Positions 10,594-21,165 of a DNA stretch of 64,000 bases are shown here, one piece after another. The notes under the pieces were generated by a model. That model was not told the DNA's origin. It saw nothing but the letters and a program-made list of their open reading frames with translations, and did no database searches. This stretch comes from Nageia nagi. Its lineage: Eukaryota; Pinophyta. Both the position numbers and the translations under genes were made by a program. The stretch spans positions 16,492,001-16,556,000 of the forward strand of contig JBITNC010000001.1 of NCBI GenBank assembly GCA_050084985.1. The letters are read 5' to 3'. Each line of letters starts with the position of its first letter. The stretch's first letter is position 1.

Positions 10594-11460
10594 GGGGAAG
10601 CCAAACTTAAAGAAAAGAATATAGAACTCAAAGAAAAAGAAAAGCAAGAGCTTGACAAATAACAACAAATTTTTAATAAGGCAAAACAAGAAGTTCGAGA
10701 TAGTTGGTTACTTCATGAGAAGTCTCAACAAGATAAAGTACAACCATCTACAACTCTTAGAAATCCAAGACAAGGGCATCATGTACCTTCTAATCTTCCA
10801 TCATTACCATCTTCATTGTTGTCAAGATCTTCTTCTGATGATAAATCTTATAATTCAAACCTAAAGTCAGAAAGAAATACCAATCATAGAAGATACCGAA
10901 AACATCCTCAAGGTAGTTGGACAGATAAAGAATTAGAGGATTTCATGAAGGATTTCATGAATAAAGAAATGAACATATCAAGGTTCAAGAAGTTGACATA
11001 TGATAATATTTGCAATGAACCCATCCATCCAAGTGTCCCTAAGAAGAAATTACCTTACAACTTTGAAATGCCTAAGATAATTCCTTTTACATGAAATGAG
11101 GATCCTAAGGAACATTTAAGGTGGTTTAAGTTTTCAAATTACCTAATTTATAATGATGAGGACTTGATGCTACGTTTGTTCCCCACGATGCTTGCAGCCT
11201 AAGCCTTGGAATGGTATAATAATTTGCCACGACATAGTATTTATTCATTTACTCAATTGGCAAATTTTTCTTACAACATTTTAGGATTTATATCAAAGAG
11301 GAATCTTCTATTACGGATCTTGTAGAACTAAAACAATCTCAAAATGAATCAATTGTTGATTTGTTTCACGATGGAGGGATATACTCTATGGCATGCCCTA
11401 TACCTTACCTCAGGAGGAGTTAGTTAAATTATTTAGTCAAAATTGTTTAAGGCCTATAGC
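10594..11460 (+). pseudogene. gag: Gypsy B gag core (retrotransposon gag domain), broken
   Basis: Reading continues in the same frame past stops at 10591, 10660 and 11092. A basic serine-rich stretch is followed by the gag core: KLPYNFEMPKIIPF, then LRWFKFSNYLIYNDEDLMLRL (about 11118-11180), ALEWYNNLPRHSIYSFTQL (about 11204-11262) and FFLQHF. The WYNNLP-SIYSF-QL pattern is the signature of plant Gypsy capsid domains. A homologous block lies in Gypsy F (55420-55640). Stops at 11092 and 11201 and a frameshift near 11380 break it. Confidence 0.75.
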
Positions 11461-11914
11461 TAGTATATTACAAATCCAACAATATCATACTCTCGAAGAA
11501 GTTATTGCTCAGGTAGTTATAATTGAGAAGGTCAAAATTGAATATGGTGAAATAAAAAATACGAGAAAAGAAAAATATAACAAAGATGAGTATTGTAATT
11601 ATCACCATCAAAGAGGTCATAGTACAAAAAATTGTCTAGCATTGAGAAATAGAACTCAAAATTCAATCAAAGATAATAACTTGGAAGTTGAAGACCATAC
11701 TTCTATTTCAGATCGAAATTTAAAAAATTATCAAGACTCACTTCCTTCATATCAAGTAAATGTAGTATCTATTGTACCTAATTACAGTCAAGTGACACCC
11801 ACCTGGAATCCAAGTAATCAACCTATTATAAGAATAGTTGGAGTTGATGTTGGAACTCAAAACATACAAGAAAAACAAATTGATATATCATATAATCAAA
11901 AATCCAAAATGTAA
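11393..11914 (+). pseudogene. gag: Gypsy B gag C-terminus with zinc knuckle
   Basis: A 173-codon open stretch. It begins with LPQEELVKLFSQNCLRP and ISILQIQQYHTLEEV-like gag sequence also seen in Gypsy F (55740-55860). At about 11591-11635 it has CNYHHQRGHSTKNC, a C-x2-H-x5-H-x4-C knuckle typical of plant Tat/Athila-like gags, where the second ligand is His. It ends with a TAA at 11912, immediately before the protease frame at 11924, so gag and protease here are separate frames. Confidence 0.75.
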
Positions 11915-11923
11915 GTTCCTCCA

Positions 11924-12853
11924 TTGATGCATCAACCTATAATTTCTTTTTATGACCATGAGAGACAACCAAACAAGGGACTTCAAGGGTTAGATCCACC
12001 TCTCCATGTCATCGGTAAAGTAAATGGTAAAATTGTTAAGAGGATATTAATAGACGAAGGGTCAGATGTCAATATCATATCTACATTGGCATATCACAAA
12101 TTGAATCTTCCCTTCTCTCATATTTCTTTACCATCATTACAAATAAAGGCATTTAATAATGCTTTATGTTCAACAATAGGGTCGATAGTGTTACCCATCA
12201 CCATTGGATGTAAGACGATACAAACATCATTATATATCATCGAAGGAAACATTGAACAATATAATATTCTTTTAGGTAGACCATGGATTCAAGAAATGGA
12301 ATGTGTCCCGTCTACATTTCATGGTTGTCTAAAATACATTCATGAGGGAGTACTCCATTGTGTACGAAGAGATGAGAATCCATACTCACATTATAATATT
12401 ACAAAATCATCGAAAACAAAACCTCCCATGCAAAATTCAAAGGGGAAATCATCATCCACCTTTGCTAGGCAAGGGCATAATCATAAAGATATGAGATGGA
12501 AATTAAAATCCAAAGATGATTACAATGATGGAATGCAATCATCGAAGCAACCTAAGAGGGTGGTAGATCATATAATGAAAGAAAACCTAAAGCCTAAGTC
12601 AATAAAATACGATAAGTATGGGCATCATGTTTATCATCATCACTTGGGGCATAATACTAAACATTGCCACCAATTAAATCATGCTCTTCATGATCTGATG
12701 GATGATAGACGGTTTGAAGTAGATATACCTTTATTGATAGATAACAATTTACATCATCTACAAAATACATACATACATTCCACACAATTAAACAATGATA
12801 AATTATGTTATTTGCATAAGGATATTCAATCTTCTTCACATCGTTCACATTAG
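11924..12853 (+). CDS. pro: Gypsy B aspartic protease (retropepsin-like), open frame
   Basis: A 309-codon uninterrupted frame. The protease fold is seen as LHVIGKVNGKIVKRILIDEGSDVNII (about 12003-12080), whose DEGS occupies the place of the catalytic D-T/S-G. It continues through IKAFNN and ITIGC to YNILLGRPWIQEME (about 12260-12300), the second conserved retropepsin block, and VPSTFHGCLKYIHEG, a hallmark of plant Tat/Ogre-type Gypsy proteases. The C-terminal 130 residues are basic and His-rich, with a second possible C-x-H knuckle-like HH-H-CH cluster (about 12620-12690). The expected next gene, reverse transcriptase, is missing. DEGS for DTGS/DSGS may or may not be active. Confidence 0.78.
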   Translation: MMHQPIISFYDHERQPNKGLQGLDPPLHVIGKVNGKIVKRILIDEGSDVNIISTLAYHKLNLPFSHISLPSLQIKAFNNALCSTIGSIVLPITIGCKTIQTSLYIIEGNIEQYNILLGRPWIQEMECVPSTFHGCLKYIHEGVLHCVRRDENPYSHYNITKSSKTKPPMQNSKGKSSSTFARQGHNHKDMRWKLKSKDDYNDGMQSSKQPKRVVDHIMKENLKPKSIKYDKYGHHVYHHHLGHNTKHCHQLNHALHDLMDDRRFEVDIPLLIDNNLHHLQNTYIHSTQLNNDKLCYLHKDIQSSSHRSH

Positions 12854-13521
12854 GGCAGTAGTCCCCCATCTTACTTTTGATCTCCTCATGTTCTACATAG
12901 ATCACATTGGGGTAGTTGCCCTCCATCCAAAAAAAAAAAAAAATCATCAAAACAGGATTTAGAAATCACACAAACATCAAAATATGATTAAAAAACTAAA
13001 ATGATCATATCTGATTTTGAAATAAGTTATAATATGTTTATTGCATTTCCATGTCTTCCCATTTTTCCACCTCATATTCATCCCCCATTATGTTGGAATA
13101 TTTGAGTATTAGATTATATTCTAATAATTCATCAAGGCATATATACTATACATTATCCATGATCACTTCCATACCATTACACAAATATGTTTAATACTTA
13201 TTGTAAAAGAAATAGTTTATGAAATTAATATTCTTATTGACTTTACCCACCTTCATCATGAAATTCTTGAAACTTTGGATGATAAACAAACATGACTATG
13301 ATACACTTAAGGTTATTACGGACTCACACACATTTTCACATTTAAATAGTCTTAAAACAGTCAAGAATGAGGTGTTACAGAGCATGATTTCGAGCGAAAG
13401 TGTTACATGTTCATCCTATTATTCGCTTCAACTCGAACCCAAGAATCATTTGATAAAAAAAAAAAGAGAGAAAAAGAAAGAGATGACAAAAAAGAAGAAG
13501 AGAAAATTGCTACAATGATTC

Positions 13522-13758
13522 TTGGGTTATAGCGAGATCGAGGGGTTAATCCTCATCGGGGCTATGGACGCTTGTCTGGCAATGGGGCATACCTTACGAG
13601 TGGCGACATGTCCATATTGGTTAGCGACCTTCTTTCCTATGGACCTCTGTGCGTTTCATATGGATGAACTAGCTTATATATTTTATGCTCTTGTGACATT
13701 TAGTTTGAGATTGTCTAGAGATGGAAATAAACATCATTGCACACACATGAGTCTATGA
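13522..13758 (+). other. Unrecognised short frame, less AT-rich than its surroundings
   Basis: A 78-codon frame with no ATG at its first codon. It includes LRVATCPYWLATFFPMDLCAF and is visibly richer in G and C than its flanks. I recognise no domain. It may be a relic of another gene or chance. It follows a Lys/Glu-rich A-rich tract (13455-13510). Confidence 0.25.
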
Positions 13759-14146
13759 TAATTTTGAGAACATCATGACTTTGTTTTATATCATCTAAAG
13801 AAGGAAAAATCTAATGGTGATTGGTTAATATGGTCAACTTGAATATTATGATCATTACATTTCTTCATCATCTCGTGCCTCCATCCCATACTATTTATTA
13901 TTACATAGTAATTAATATTACACTTATGTTTATCAATGCCTTGATGAGTTGATTAGTTTATCTCTCTAAATACTCAATACACCCTATGTCCATTCATTTG
14001 TTATACTCTTTTAATATTAACATCCACCATCCCCCCATACACATTATACTATACCAACTTTCATATTTTATTATCCAACATCCATATATTTCCTAATCCA
14101 TCTTTATCGATTATTAAATTTGAGGTGCTTCCATATTATTTGAGAA

Positions 14147-14440
14147 AAAGAGCGAGTAATTGCTCTCCCCATTAATATGGGAGTCAACATTGTTGTTGTT
14201 AAAACCTTAGTAGATTGATAAAAGTCAATCCTAGAACATTGTTAAATTTTATAGCTTCCATTATTCTTTGGGATCAAGAATAAGAAATTATTCTCCCCAT
14301 TGAATTGGAAGTCAATGTTCTTTTCCTATCATATCCCATCCATTTCAACCCCTTAGAACATCGTTAAAAAGCTTCCATCATTCCTTGGGATCGAGAGTAA
14401 GAAATTGCTCTTCCCTTTGAATTGGAAGTCGATGTTCTTC
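14147..14440 (+). repeat. Roughly 118-bp tandem repeat in Gypsy B
   Basis: TTCCATTATTCTTTGGGATC at about 14253 and TTCCATCATTCCTTGGGATC at about 14371 begin two copies. Each continues with AAGAAATT.CTC...CCC, TTGAATTGGAAGTC and AATGTTCTT/GATGTTCTT. A third, more diverged partial copy (GTAATTGCTCTCCCCATTAA) starts near 14155. Confidence 0.7.
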
Positions 14441-16183
14441 TTTCCTTTCCATTCATTATCATCTACCCATAAATTGAATGTGTGTCACATCTTGTTCCAT
14501 ATCCCTTGTACATGTTATCATAAAATAAAAAGTATTAGCAATCAAGTTTGGTAAATGATATAATCTAATACTGCAATTTTTCAAATCATTATCCTTAAAT
14601 TTGAAGATATTTAATAATATCAAAATCAACATTTAAAAAATAAAAATACAATAATAATCCCATACGTCTTTAATGGGATAATTGTTATCATCATATTCCT
14701 CATCATGAATCTTTGATGATATCAAATTATAAACAATTCCATCCTGAAATCTTTGATAATGACTTTGTAAGAAATGATAATGAAACCCATTCTGTTGGGG
14801 CAAATAGCAGAATTATCAAACATTAAAATGTTATCTACTTTGAAAGGACTCCACGTCACATACATGTTAATGGCAAAGAGCCTATGGAATAAAGTGTTCC
14901 ATTAAATAGCATGTGTAGACGAGCGTGAGTACTTAGTAAGGTGTATAACTTGTTTTCAAAATACTTTGATTATGAAAATTCAAAAGTTTATGTTTGATCA
15001 TAATTTAGGGCAACTATGATTGTCCACGACCCAAAGCAAATCATTTGCCTCTACCATCAACCAACAAAATCAAGATTTAAAATATTCGTACATAAGTTGA
15101 TAAACTCAAGTGTACGAGTCTTGACTTAACTACTTACCAAACTCAAGTATATTATCACTTACTTATTAGCCTAGTGGTATTTGTATAAGTCTACAATGAT
15201 AACATGTTAGTTTGTTTGTATCTTCTTAAGATACATGACTATGTTTGCTCACCACATCATGCAATGAACATGCAAACTCGATCATAAATAATTTCATCAT
15301 GAATCCTTGATTGGACAAACACCATTTATTGTTTATGATCTTATAATGAATCACAAACTTCCTAGTTCAAATCATATGTCATGTTATGCATGTTTAGTCA
15401 TCACTTATTGTTATACGTATTCAGGAAACCCTAGTCATCAAAAAGCATGATTCTAATGATTTTTGTAAAACATATTCTTTGAGAGTAATAACATACCTCA
15501 CTCGGCTCCATACATTCCCTTGGGAGAAACACAAGACACCCATGTAATGATATATGGAAATGAGCCTTTAGTACCTATTTGGTGTACAACCAATGTGTGT
15601 TCAAAATAGTTCAATTGCAAAAGTTAAAAAATCATATTCAGTCATGGCAAGGGCTATCCTCATGACAACACCAGATGATGAAATGTATATATATAACAAG
15701 TTTTGATTTAGAGAAGCTATAATTATATCCTACTAAAAGATCTTAAGCTTTATACGAAAAAGATTTTGATGATATTTCTTAAAAATATCGTTAACATTTA
15801 CAAATATCAAAGAAGATAAAATGTGATATATCATTGTTACAGGAGATCATCTTGAAACCCCGTTGTCAGGACAAAGGACAACACCATCAAACTCATATAC
15901 TAAAGAGGACTTATGTAGTACATGTGTGCTTAGACATGCAAAATGACATTATAGAAATGTCATGCAACTATTACACAAGCTCAACACATTGTCATACCGA
16001 AAATAGTCACTTCTGAAGTATATTCAAATTTGTTTTCAAAACTACATCAAATGTAAAATGAAAACACATTTTATCATAATTTGATAAATCAAAATTTTGA
16101 TTCATTTAAGAAATTGAGTCAAAACTTATATCATAAAAAAGCAACAACAAATAATCAAGTGACAAAGCTTCTCATTCTATATT

Positions 16184-16222
16184 TTTGAAATTATCAACCG
16201 CATTTTCGGTTGATAATTCAAA
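16184..16222 (+). other. Strong hairpin immediately upstream of the Gypsy B PPT
   Basis: TTTGAAATTATCAACCG (16184-16200), a 6-base loop CATTTT, then CGGTTGATAATTCAAA (16207-16222). The arms pair over 16 positions with a single-base bulge. The structure runs directly into the purine tract. Gypsy I (59096-59139, minus strand) has an inverted repeat of different sequence at the same place, which argues for a structural role in RNA 3' processing or plus-strand priming. That role is inference. Confidence 0.75.
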
Positions 16223-16233
16223 AAGGGGCAAAA
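16219..16233 (+). promoter_or_regulatory. Gypsy B polypurine tract
   Basis: CAAAAAGGGGCAAAA ends at the base before the TG of the 3' LTR. This is the expected plus-strand primer for second-strand synthesis. It overlaps the 3' foot of the hairpin. Confidence 0.75.
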
Positions 16234-17104
16234 TGTAGACACCTAAAAATGTCCCCTTTTTAACTAGTAAACATTGAAATAATCATAAATCTTTATACAA
16301 GCCTCAAATAAGCTTGAAAACTCCATTATTAGATATCTCTCATTGAGTACATGCAAAATGAGTGGTCACATGACCCCTTTTCGATAAAAATTGACCATTT
16401 GGCGATCATTTTAATATTGTTATAAAATTGCTAACCAGTCACCGGCGTTCGCCTTGAAATGTCAGCGTTTTGAGCCAGTCGTGACGTTCGACTTCCAAAC
16501 ACCGGTGACTCTGTAACAGCCGAATAGAAGCCAAAACAATGAGAGAAAGTTGAAATGTTTCAACTTTTCAAGATGAGGTGGATAAAGGGGGTCAGTTACG
16601 ACCTACGGTGGCTATTCACTTCCTCTTACCAGCCTTGAAACATCTCATCCAAAATCTATAAATACAAGCTAATACAATGAATCAAGGACCCCAATTGAAT
16701 CCATTTTTGAAGTAGGGTAATGCTGCCAAAATCTTGTGAGCTCATTCCTTTTATTGTTTTATGTTAGTTTCAATTTAATACATGTCATATATATATGCTT
16801 TGATGTTATTGTCTTTTGCATGTGTGTAGGATTTACAGGTTATCTACATCAAGGAGAGAAGCAAGCAAATAAAAAACAATGGAGATCTAATACTATCATT
16901 TTGGCAAATAGCATTTCTCTATTTTCACAATGGCATTTGTACAAGTCCCTTCTAAGGGCAAATTGTAATATTGAACTGAAAATGAATATCAATTTGCAAT
17001 AGCAACATTTATATCTATTTCACATTATTTGAGGTTCAGTGAAGATTGAAGAATAATTTTTATTTTATGTTATTCTACATTCCAGCTCTATTTTCACTGC
17101 AACA
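16234..17104 (+). repeat. Gypsy B 3' LTR
   Basis: An 871-bp TG...CA LTR matching 6093-6960 end to end, followed by the target duplication ATTTC at 17105-17109. The CpG-rich words of the 5' LTR are partly changed here (CGCC to CACC, GTCGCCGG to GTCGTGA), consistent with methylated-cytosine decay. Confidence 0.93.
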
Positions 17105-17110
17105 ATTTCA

Positions 17111-17890
17111 TTTTGAGCTAGTAGACTTATTAATATCAAGGTAGTTCTCAGCATTGTACCCATTTTATGGCTATGAATCCTTGGGTTACCTTCTAAGAGC
17201 ATAAAAATATGGATATTTTGATGTTTGATTTCCTATGGCATGGAAATTATGATAGCAAAAAATACTATCTAGTGGCATGAGATACAATTTGTGCAGAGCT
17301 CAGTTAGGAAGGGTTGGGTATCAAGTACCTTAGGACTATGAATGATGTCTTAATTGGAAAACTTATGTAGAGGATCTGCACTAAGAGTCAATCACTTTGG
17401 ATCAAGGCCCTTAGATCAAAGTATAAATATGATGAGGAAGCAAAGTACATTTTCAAAATGGTGGATACTTCAGTGGGGTCAATGATATGGAATGGCATTA
17501 GGCAAGTGAGAAGAGGGGTGGCTAATCTTCTCAAATGGGAACCTATTAGAGGTAATAAGGTGCACTTTTGGGAAGACCCCTAATTATCCTCCACTCCATT
17601 ATTTATGAACTTGGATCTAGCTAACATTAGGTGCTTCCTGCATTCCCAAAAAGTGAAATAATTAATAATTATTGGATCTAATCAAGTGTTAATAGCATGT
17701 GTAACATAAAATGGTGCAACATGGATCTCATCCTTACAGATTTACAAAATGAGAAGCAAAAACTATAAGCTCAACTCTTGTTATATCAACTTAAACTAGA
17801 TGATGAAGATAAAGTAGCTTTAAGTTGACCTCATTTCCACCTACAAAGCATTTTCCACCTCTATCATAAGCCATTTCCTTACTTGTAGAC
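17111..17890 (+). mobile_element. LINE 3' fragment, copy 1 (end of reverse transcriptase)
   Basis: The translation gives scattered pieces of the C-terminal part of a plant L1-like LINE RT: an LI-IKVVLSIVP-like block (17118-17165), FLWHGNYDSKKYYLVA (about 17228-17276), GLGIKYLRTMNDVLIGKL (about 17307-17365), SLWIKALRSKY (about 17393-17425) and SMIWNGIRQVRRGV and KVHFWEDP (about 17478-17580). Stops are frequent and frames shift. It lies directly right of Copia A's LTR end. It is repeated 1101 bp downstream as copy 2. Confidence 0.72.
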
Positions 17891-18217
17891 ATATGATCTC
17901 TTTAAAAAACTAATTAAACCAAAATGTAGTTTCATAAGCCCCTAGTTTCACATAATTGCAAGCTCTTTCTTCAAATTTGTTCATCATATACTGAACCAAA
18001 AATGGGCTTTAGGGGCAGGTGATTTGAGGTATTTTTTTGTGATGATTTTTAACTACCTTTGTTACATGCAATTTTAAAACACCCCTTTAATCATAAGGAG
18101 GCATGTAAAAACCTTTATTCAATGTACAAATAATAATAATAATAATAATAAAATATTACATGGGGAACTTAAGTGAGCACTAAATTGGAAGCATGAAAAG
18201 GTCGTTGGCTATCCTCA
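17891..18217. other. Spacer between the two LINE copies, with an AAT microsatellite
   Basis: Non-coding, AT-rich. An (AAT)n run lies at about 18127-18152. I see no terminal repeats or poly-A that would explain the duplication. The first LINE copy loses similarity to the second near 17890, so this spacer is either unique or the diverged continuation of copy 1. Confidence 0.5.
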
Positions 18218-19500
18218 ACTAGTAGACTTATTAAGATCAAGGTAGTTCTTAACATTGTACCCATTTTATGGCTATGAATCCTTTGGTTACCTTCTAAGAG
18301 CATAAAAAGATGAAAATCTTGATATGTGATTTCCTATGGCATGGGAATTTTGATAGCAAAAAATACTATCTAGTGGCATATTATACAATTTGTGTAGAGC
18401 TTAGTCAGGGATGGTTGATTATCAAGTCCCTCAAGAATATGAAGGATGCCCTACTTGGCAAACTTGTGTAAAGTATTTGCACTAAGATTCAATCACTTTG
18501 GAGTAAGGCCCTTAGATCAAAGTATAAAGATGATGAGGAAGTAGAGTGCATTTTCATACTGGTGGATGCTTTAGTGGGGTCAATGATATGGAATGGCATT
18601 AGGCAAGTGAGAATATGGGTGGCTAATCTCCTCAAATGGGAACCTATTAAAGGCAACAAGGTGCACTTTTGGGAAGACCCCTAATTATCCTCCATTCCAT
18701 TATTTGTGAACCTTGATCTAACTAACCTTAGGTGCTTCCTGTGTTCCCAAAGAGGTGAAATAGTTAATAATAATTACATCTAATCAAGTGTTAATAGCAT
18801 ATGTAATATAAAATGGTGCAACATGAACCTTATCCTTGCAAATTTACACCATAATAAGTGAAAAATAGAACCTTAGCTCTTGTTATATGAAATTAAAATA
18901 GATGATGAAGATAAAGTAGCTTTAAGTTAACCTCATTTCCACCTATAAAGCATTTTCCACCTCTATTTTAAGCCATTCCCTTTCTCTAGTATGCAAATTG
19001 AATTAGAGTTCAAAAGCTTGGTCTAAGAAATTTTTTTCTTTATCCAGGTACACATGATAATATTATTTTAGGTGCCCAGTTGTATAAGAGAGGATGGCCA
19101 AGTATTGTTTAATGCATCATGTATGGTGAGGTGCTTGATTGAGTCCCCATCTCATTATGCATTTCCCATTTATTGCTTCATTATGGCCTATATTGCTAAC
19201 CATTGTCTCCCTCTTATGGGTTATTCTTGACTCCTTAAGTGGATTGCTAAGTGGGGATACACTCATCCCGCTCTAGAATCCCCAAGATCCTATAGAATGC
19301 AACACTAGCCATGATAGCATGGAACATCTAGATTGAACAAAATAACATAATTTTTAGAAGGACTAGTTGCTTATTAGAAATATTTTGGGATTATATTGAT
19401 AAGAAATTGGCTAACATTTAGGAGGCCTTTGCCACTACCAACTTAGAAACCACTCAAGAGCTTCACACTATAAGATTTTGGTCTCTACTTCACAACATTT
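18218..19500 (+). mobile_element. LINE 3' fragment, copy 2, extending to the LINE C-terminus
   Basis: Bases 18219-18985 repeat 17118-17885 with scattered differences, including the FLWHG, SLW and KVHFWEDP blocks and their shared broken frames. Beyond the duplicated part, 19315-19415 reads AWNI, a stop, then IEQNNIIFRRTS and a WDYIDKK-like sequence. This is the extreme C-terminal motif of plant LINE RT proteins, normally W-x-IW-x-ERN-x-RIF. So copy 2 continues to the LINE end while copy 1 does not. Confidence 0.68.
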
Positions 19501-20049
19501 GACAATATAAGTTCAAAATATTATTTTACTAAGACAACATGATCCCATGCATATCACTTCGAATACAACACCTTGCTCGCCTCTTCCTTATCAAGTAGGT
19601 TCTCACATAATCTAGCATCCCACTTTGGGATAATGACTGATTTGCTAGGTCAATATGCTCTAAAGTAGGATCAAACATGATAACACACTTTTTATCATAA
19701 TAGTGTCCCTTTATACCAAGCACACAACTTAGGATAGCCAAGGTCTTCTTCTTTGTTATTTTTTGTTGGAAAATTCCCATATTTTTATTTTTGTTTTTAC
19801 TAAGTATCAAATGTACATAACACTCTTTAGATAATACAAAATAAATATAATTACCAAAAAAAAACTTATACAAACACTTGTAATATTTTGAGTTTTTTAG
19901 AAGAGAGTTGAGGGGGTAGAGCACTTAGTTTGTACTATTTCAAGTTGAGGGGGTTAGAGCACATGGGGAATTTCCTGCTAATTATCATGGAGAGAGAGTC
20001 GAGTCAAGGGGGTTGTAGAGAGCACCTAGTAAGTATTCTTCTATGTATC
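19501..20049. other. Unclassified, with a GTTGAGGGGGTAGAGCAC-type short repeat
   Basis: GTTGAGGGGGTAGAGCAC (about 19908), GTTGAGGGGGTTAGAGCAC (about 19944) and a weaker third copy (about 20002) form a short irregular repeat. A 131-codon minus-strand frame (19529-19924) has no recognisable domain and an ordinary low-complexity composition, so I do not call it a gene. Confidence 0.45.
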
Positions 20050-21165
20050 TTCCCAAGTAATTATTGTGCTTCTCAAATAAAAGTCTATACGACCTTTTTC
20101 ATAAAACTCATTTTATGTGTATCCTACAATCATTTCATACTATGAAACTATGTATGCATCATGCATCTTATCAAATAATTTTAGATTCTATCTATTCTTT
20201 CACATTTTGCATTTTACATGTCTATCAAGGTATTCAAATCTGCAACATTCAATTTACAAGCACTAAGTAGACACATCTAGATACCCAATTCAAGTTTTAT
20301 GGATATTTTAGTAGTGAAGTTCAAATCTCCCTCATGATAGCCTGCACAACCAAGAAGGTCAATAATGCATGTATAATGATTCATCTTAGGAATAATGAAA
20401 TAAGAGTAGTTCATGTTGTAAGGCTTTATTACACAATTTGCATACATGTTTATCCAGGAAAAATTATAAACTTCATTTTATAAGAACCAAGTAGATACAC
20501 ATAATTTAGGTTTTATGTGTATTTTGGTAGTGAAGTTTTAATCTCCCTTAGGATAACCTACATGGCCAAGAAGATCAACAATGCATGTATTATGATTCAT
20601 CCCAAAAATAATGCAATAAAAGTCCCTCATATTGTAAGGATTTATTTTGCATTTTTGTATACATGTCTATTAGGGCATTCAAAATCACAACATTTGATTT
20701 ACAAGCACTAAGTAGACACACCCAATTTAGGTTTTATGGGTATTTTGGTACTGAAGTTCAAAGCTCCCCATAATATCCTACATGGCCAAGAATGTCAACA
20801 ATGCATGCATAATGATTCATCCTAAGGATAATGCAATAAGAGTCCCTCATGTTGTAAGGGTTTGTTATTCATTTTGCATACATGTATATCAAGGCATTCA
20901 AAACCATAACATTCGATTTACAAGCACCAAGTAGACACACACAATTTAGGTGTTATAGGTATTTTAGTAGTGAAGTTCAAAGCTTCCTTAGGATAGCCTA
21001 CATGGCCAATAAGATAAAAAATGCATGTATAATGATTCATCCCAAGAATAATGTAACAAGATTCCCTCATGTTATAAGAGTTTATTCTGCATTTTGCATA
21101 CATGTCTATTAGGGCAAAACCATAACATTCAATTTACAAACATCAAGTAGACACACCTTACAAAC
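20050..21165. repeat. Satellite-like tandem array, monomer about 216-224 bp
   Basis: The anchor word AAG(T)AGACAC, with GTAG at 20267, 20491, 20712, 20931 and 21147, gives periods of 224, 221, 219 and 216 bp. Each monomer carries CAATTTAGG.TTTTATGGGTATTTT-like, CTACATGGCCAAGAAG, AATGCATGTATAATGATTCAT and GCATACATGTCTAT blocks. A diverged partial monomer starts the array near 20130. There are four full monomers plus partial ends. Open frames inside are by-products of the repeat. Confidence 0.85.

Larger units (their letters stand above)
12854..16183 (+). other. Gypsy B 3' non-coding region where RT, RNase H and integrase should be
   Basis: About 3.3 kb with no recognisable pol domain in any frame I checked. 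It includes a short A-rich run (12931-12944), a 78-codon unrecognised frame (13522-13758) and a tandem repeat (14147-14440). The rest is AT-rich sequence without features I can support. The absence of pol, rather than its decay, makes this element non-autonomous. Confidence 0.7.
6093..17104 (+). mobile_element. Gypsy B: complete but gag-protease-only LTR retrotransposon
   Basis: Two LTRs (6093-6960 and 16234-17104) start TGTAGACACC and end GCAACA. They are flanked by the same 5-bp target duplication ATTTC (6088-6092 and 17105-17109). A PBS follows the 5' LTR and a PPT precedes the 3' LTR, so the 11.0-kb insertion is structurally complete. The coding part is a Tat/Athila-like gag with a C-x-x-H-type knuckle and an aspartic protease. 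I find no reverse transcriptase, RNase H or integrase, and about 3.3 kb downstream of the protease is non-coding. It must have depended on a partner element. Confidence 0.93.

Noticed and set aside
10652-10864. 70-codon frame in the Gypsy B gag region
   Set aside because: It runs in another frame over the gag core region, and the gag frame itself carries the family motifs, so this is a shadow.
19529-19924. 131-codon minus-strand frame
   Set aside because: No recognisable domain and no conserved motif. It overlaps a short tandem repeat, and its composition is what AT-rich DNA gives by chance.
20050-21165. Tandem array considered as a CRISPR array
   Set aside because: Whole monomers of about 220 bp repeat head to tail with no short repeat and unique spacer structure, and the context is a plant nuclear genome.
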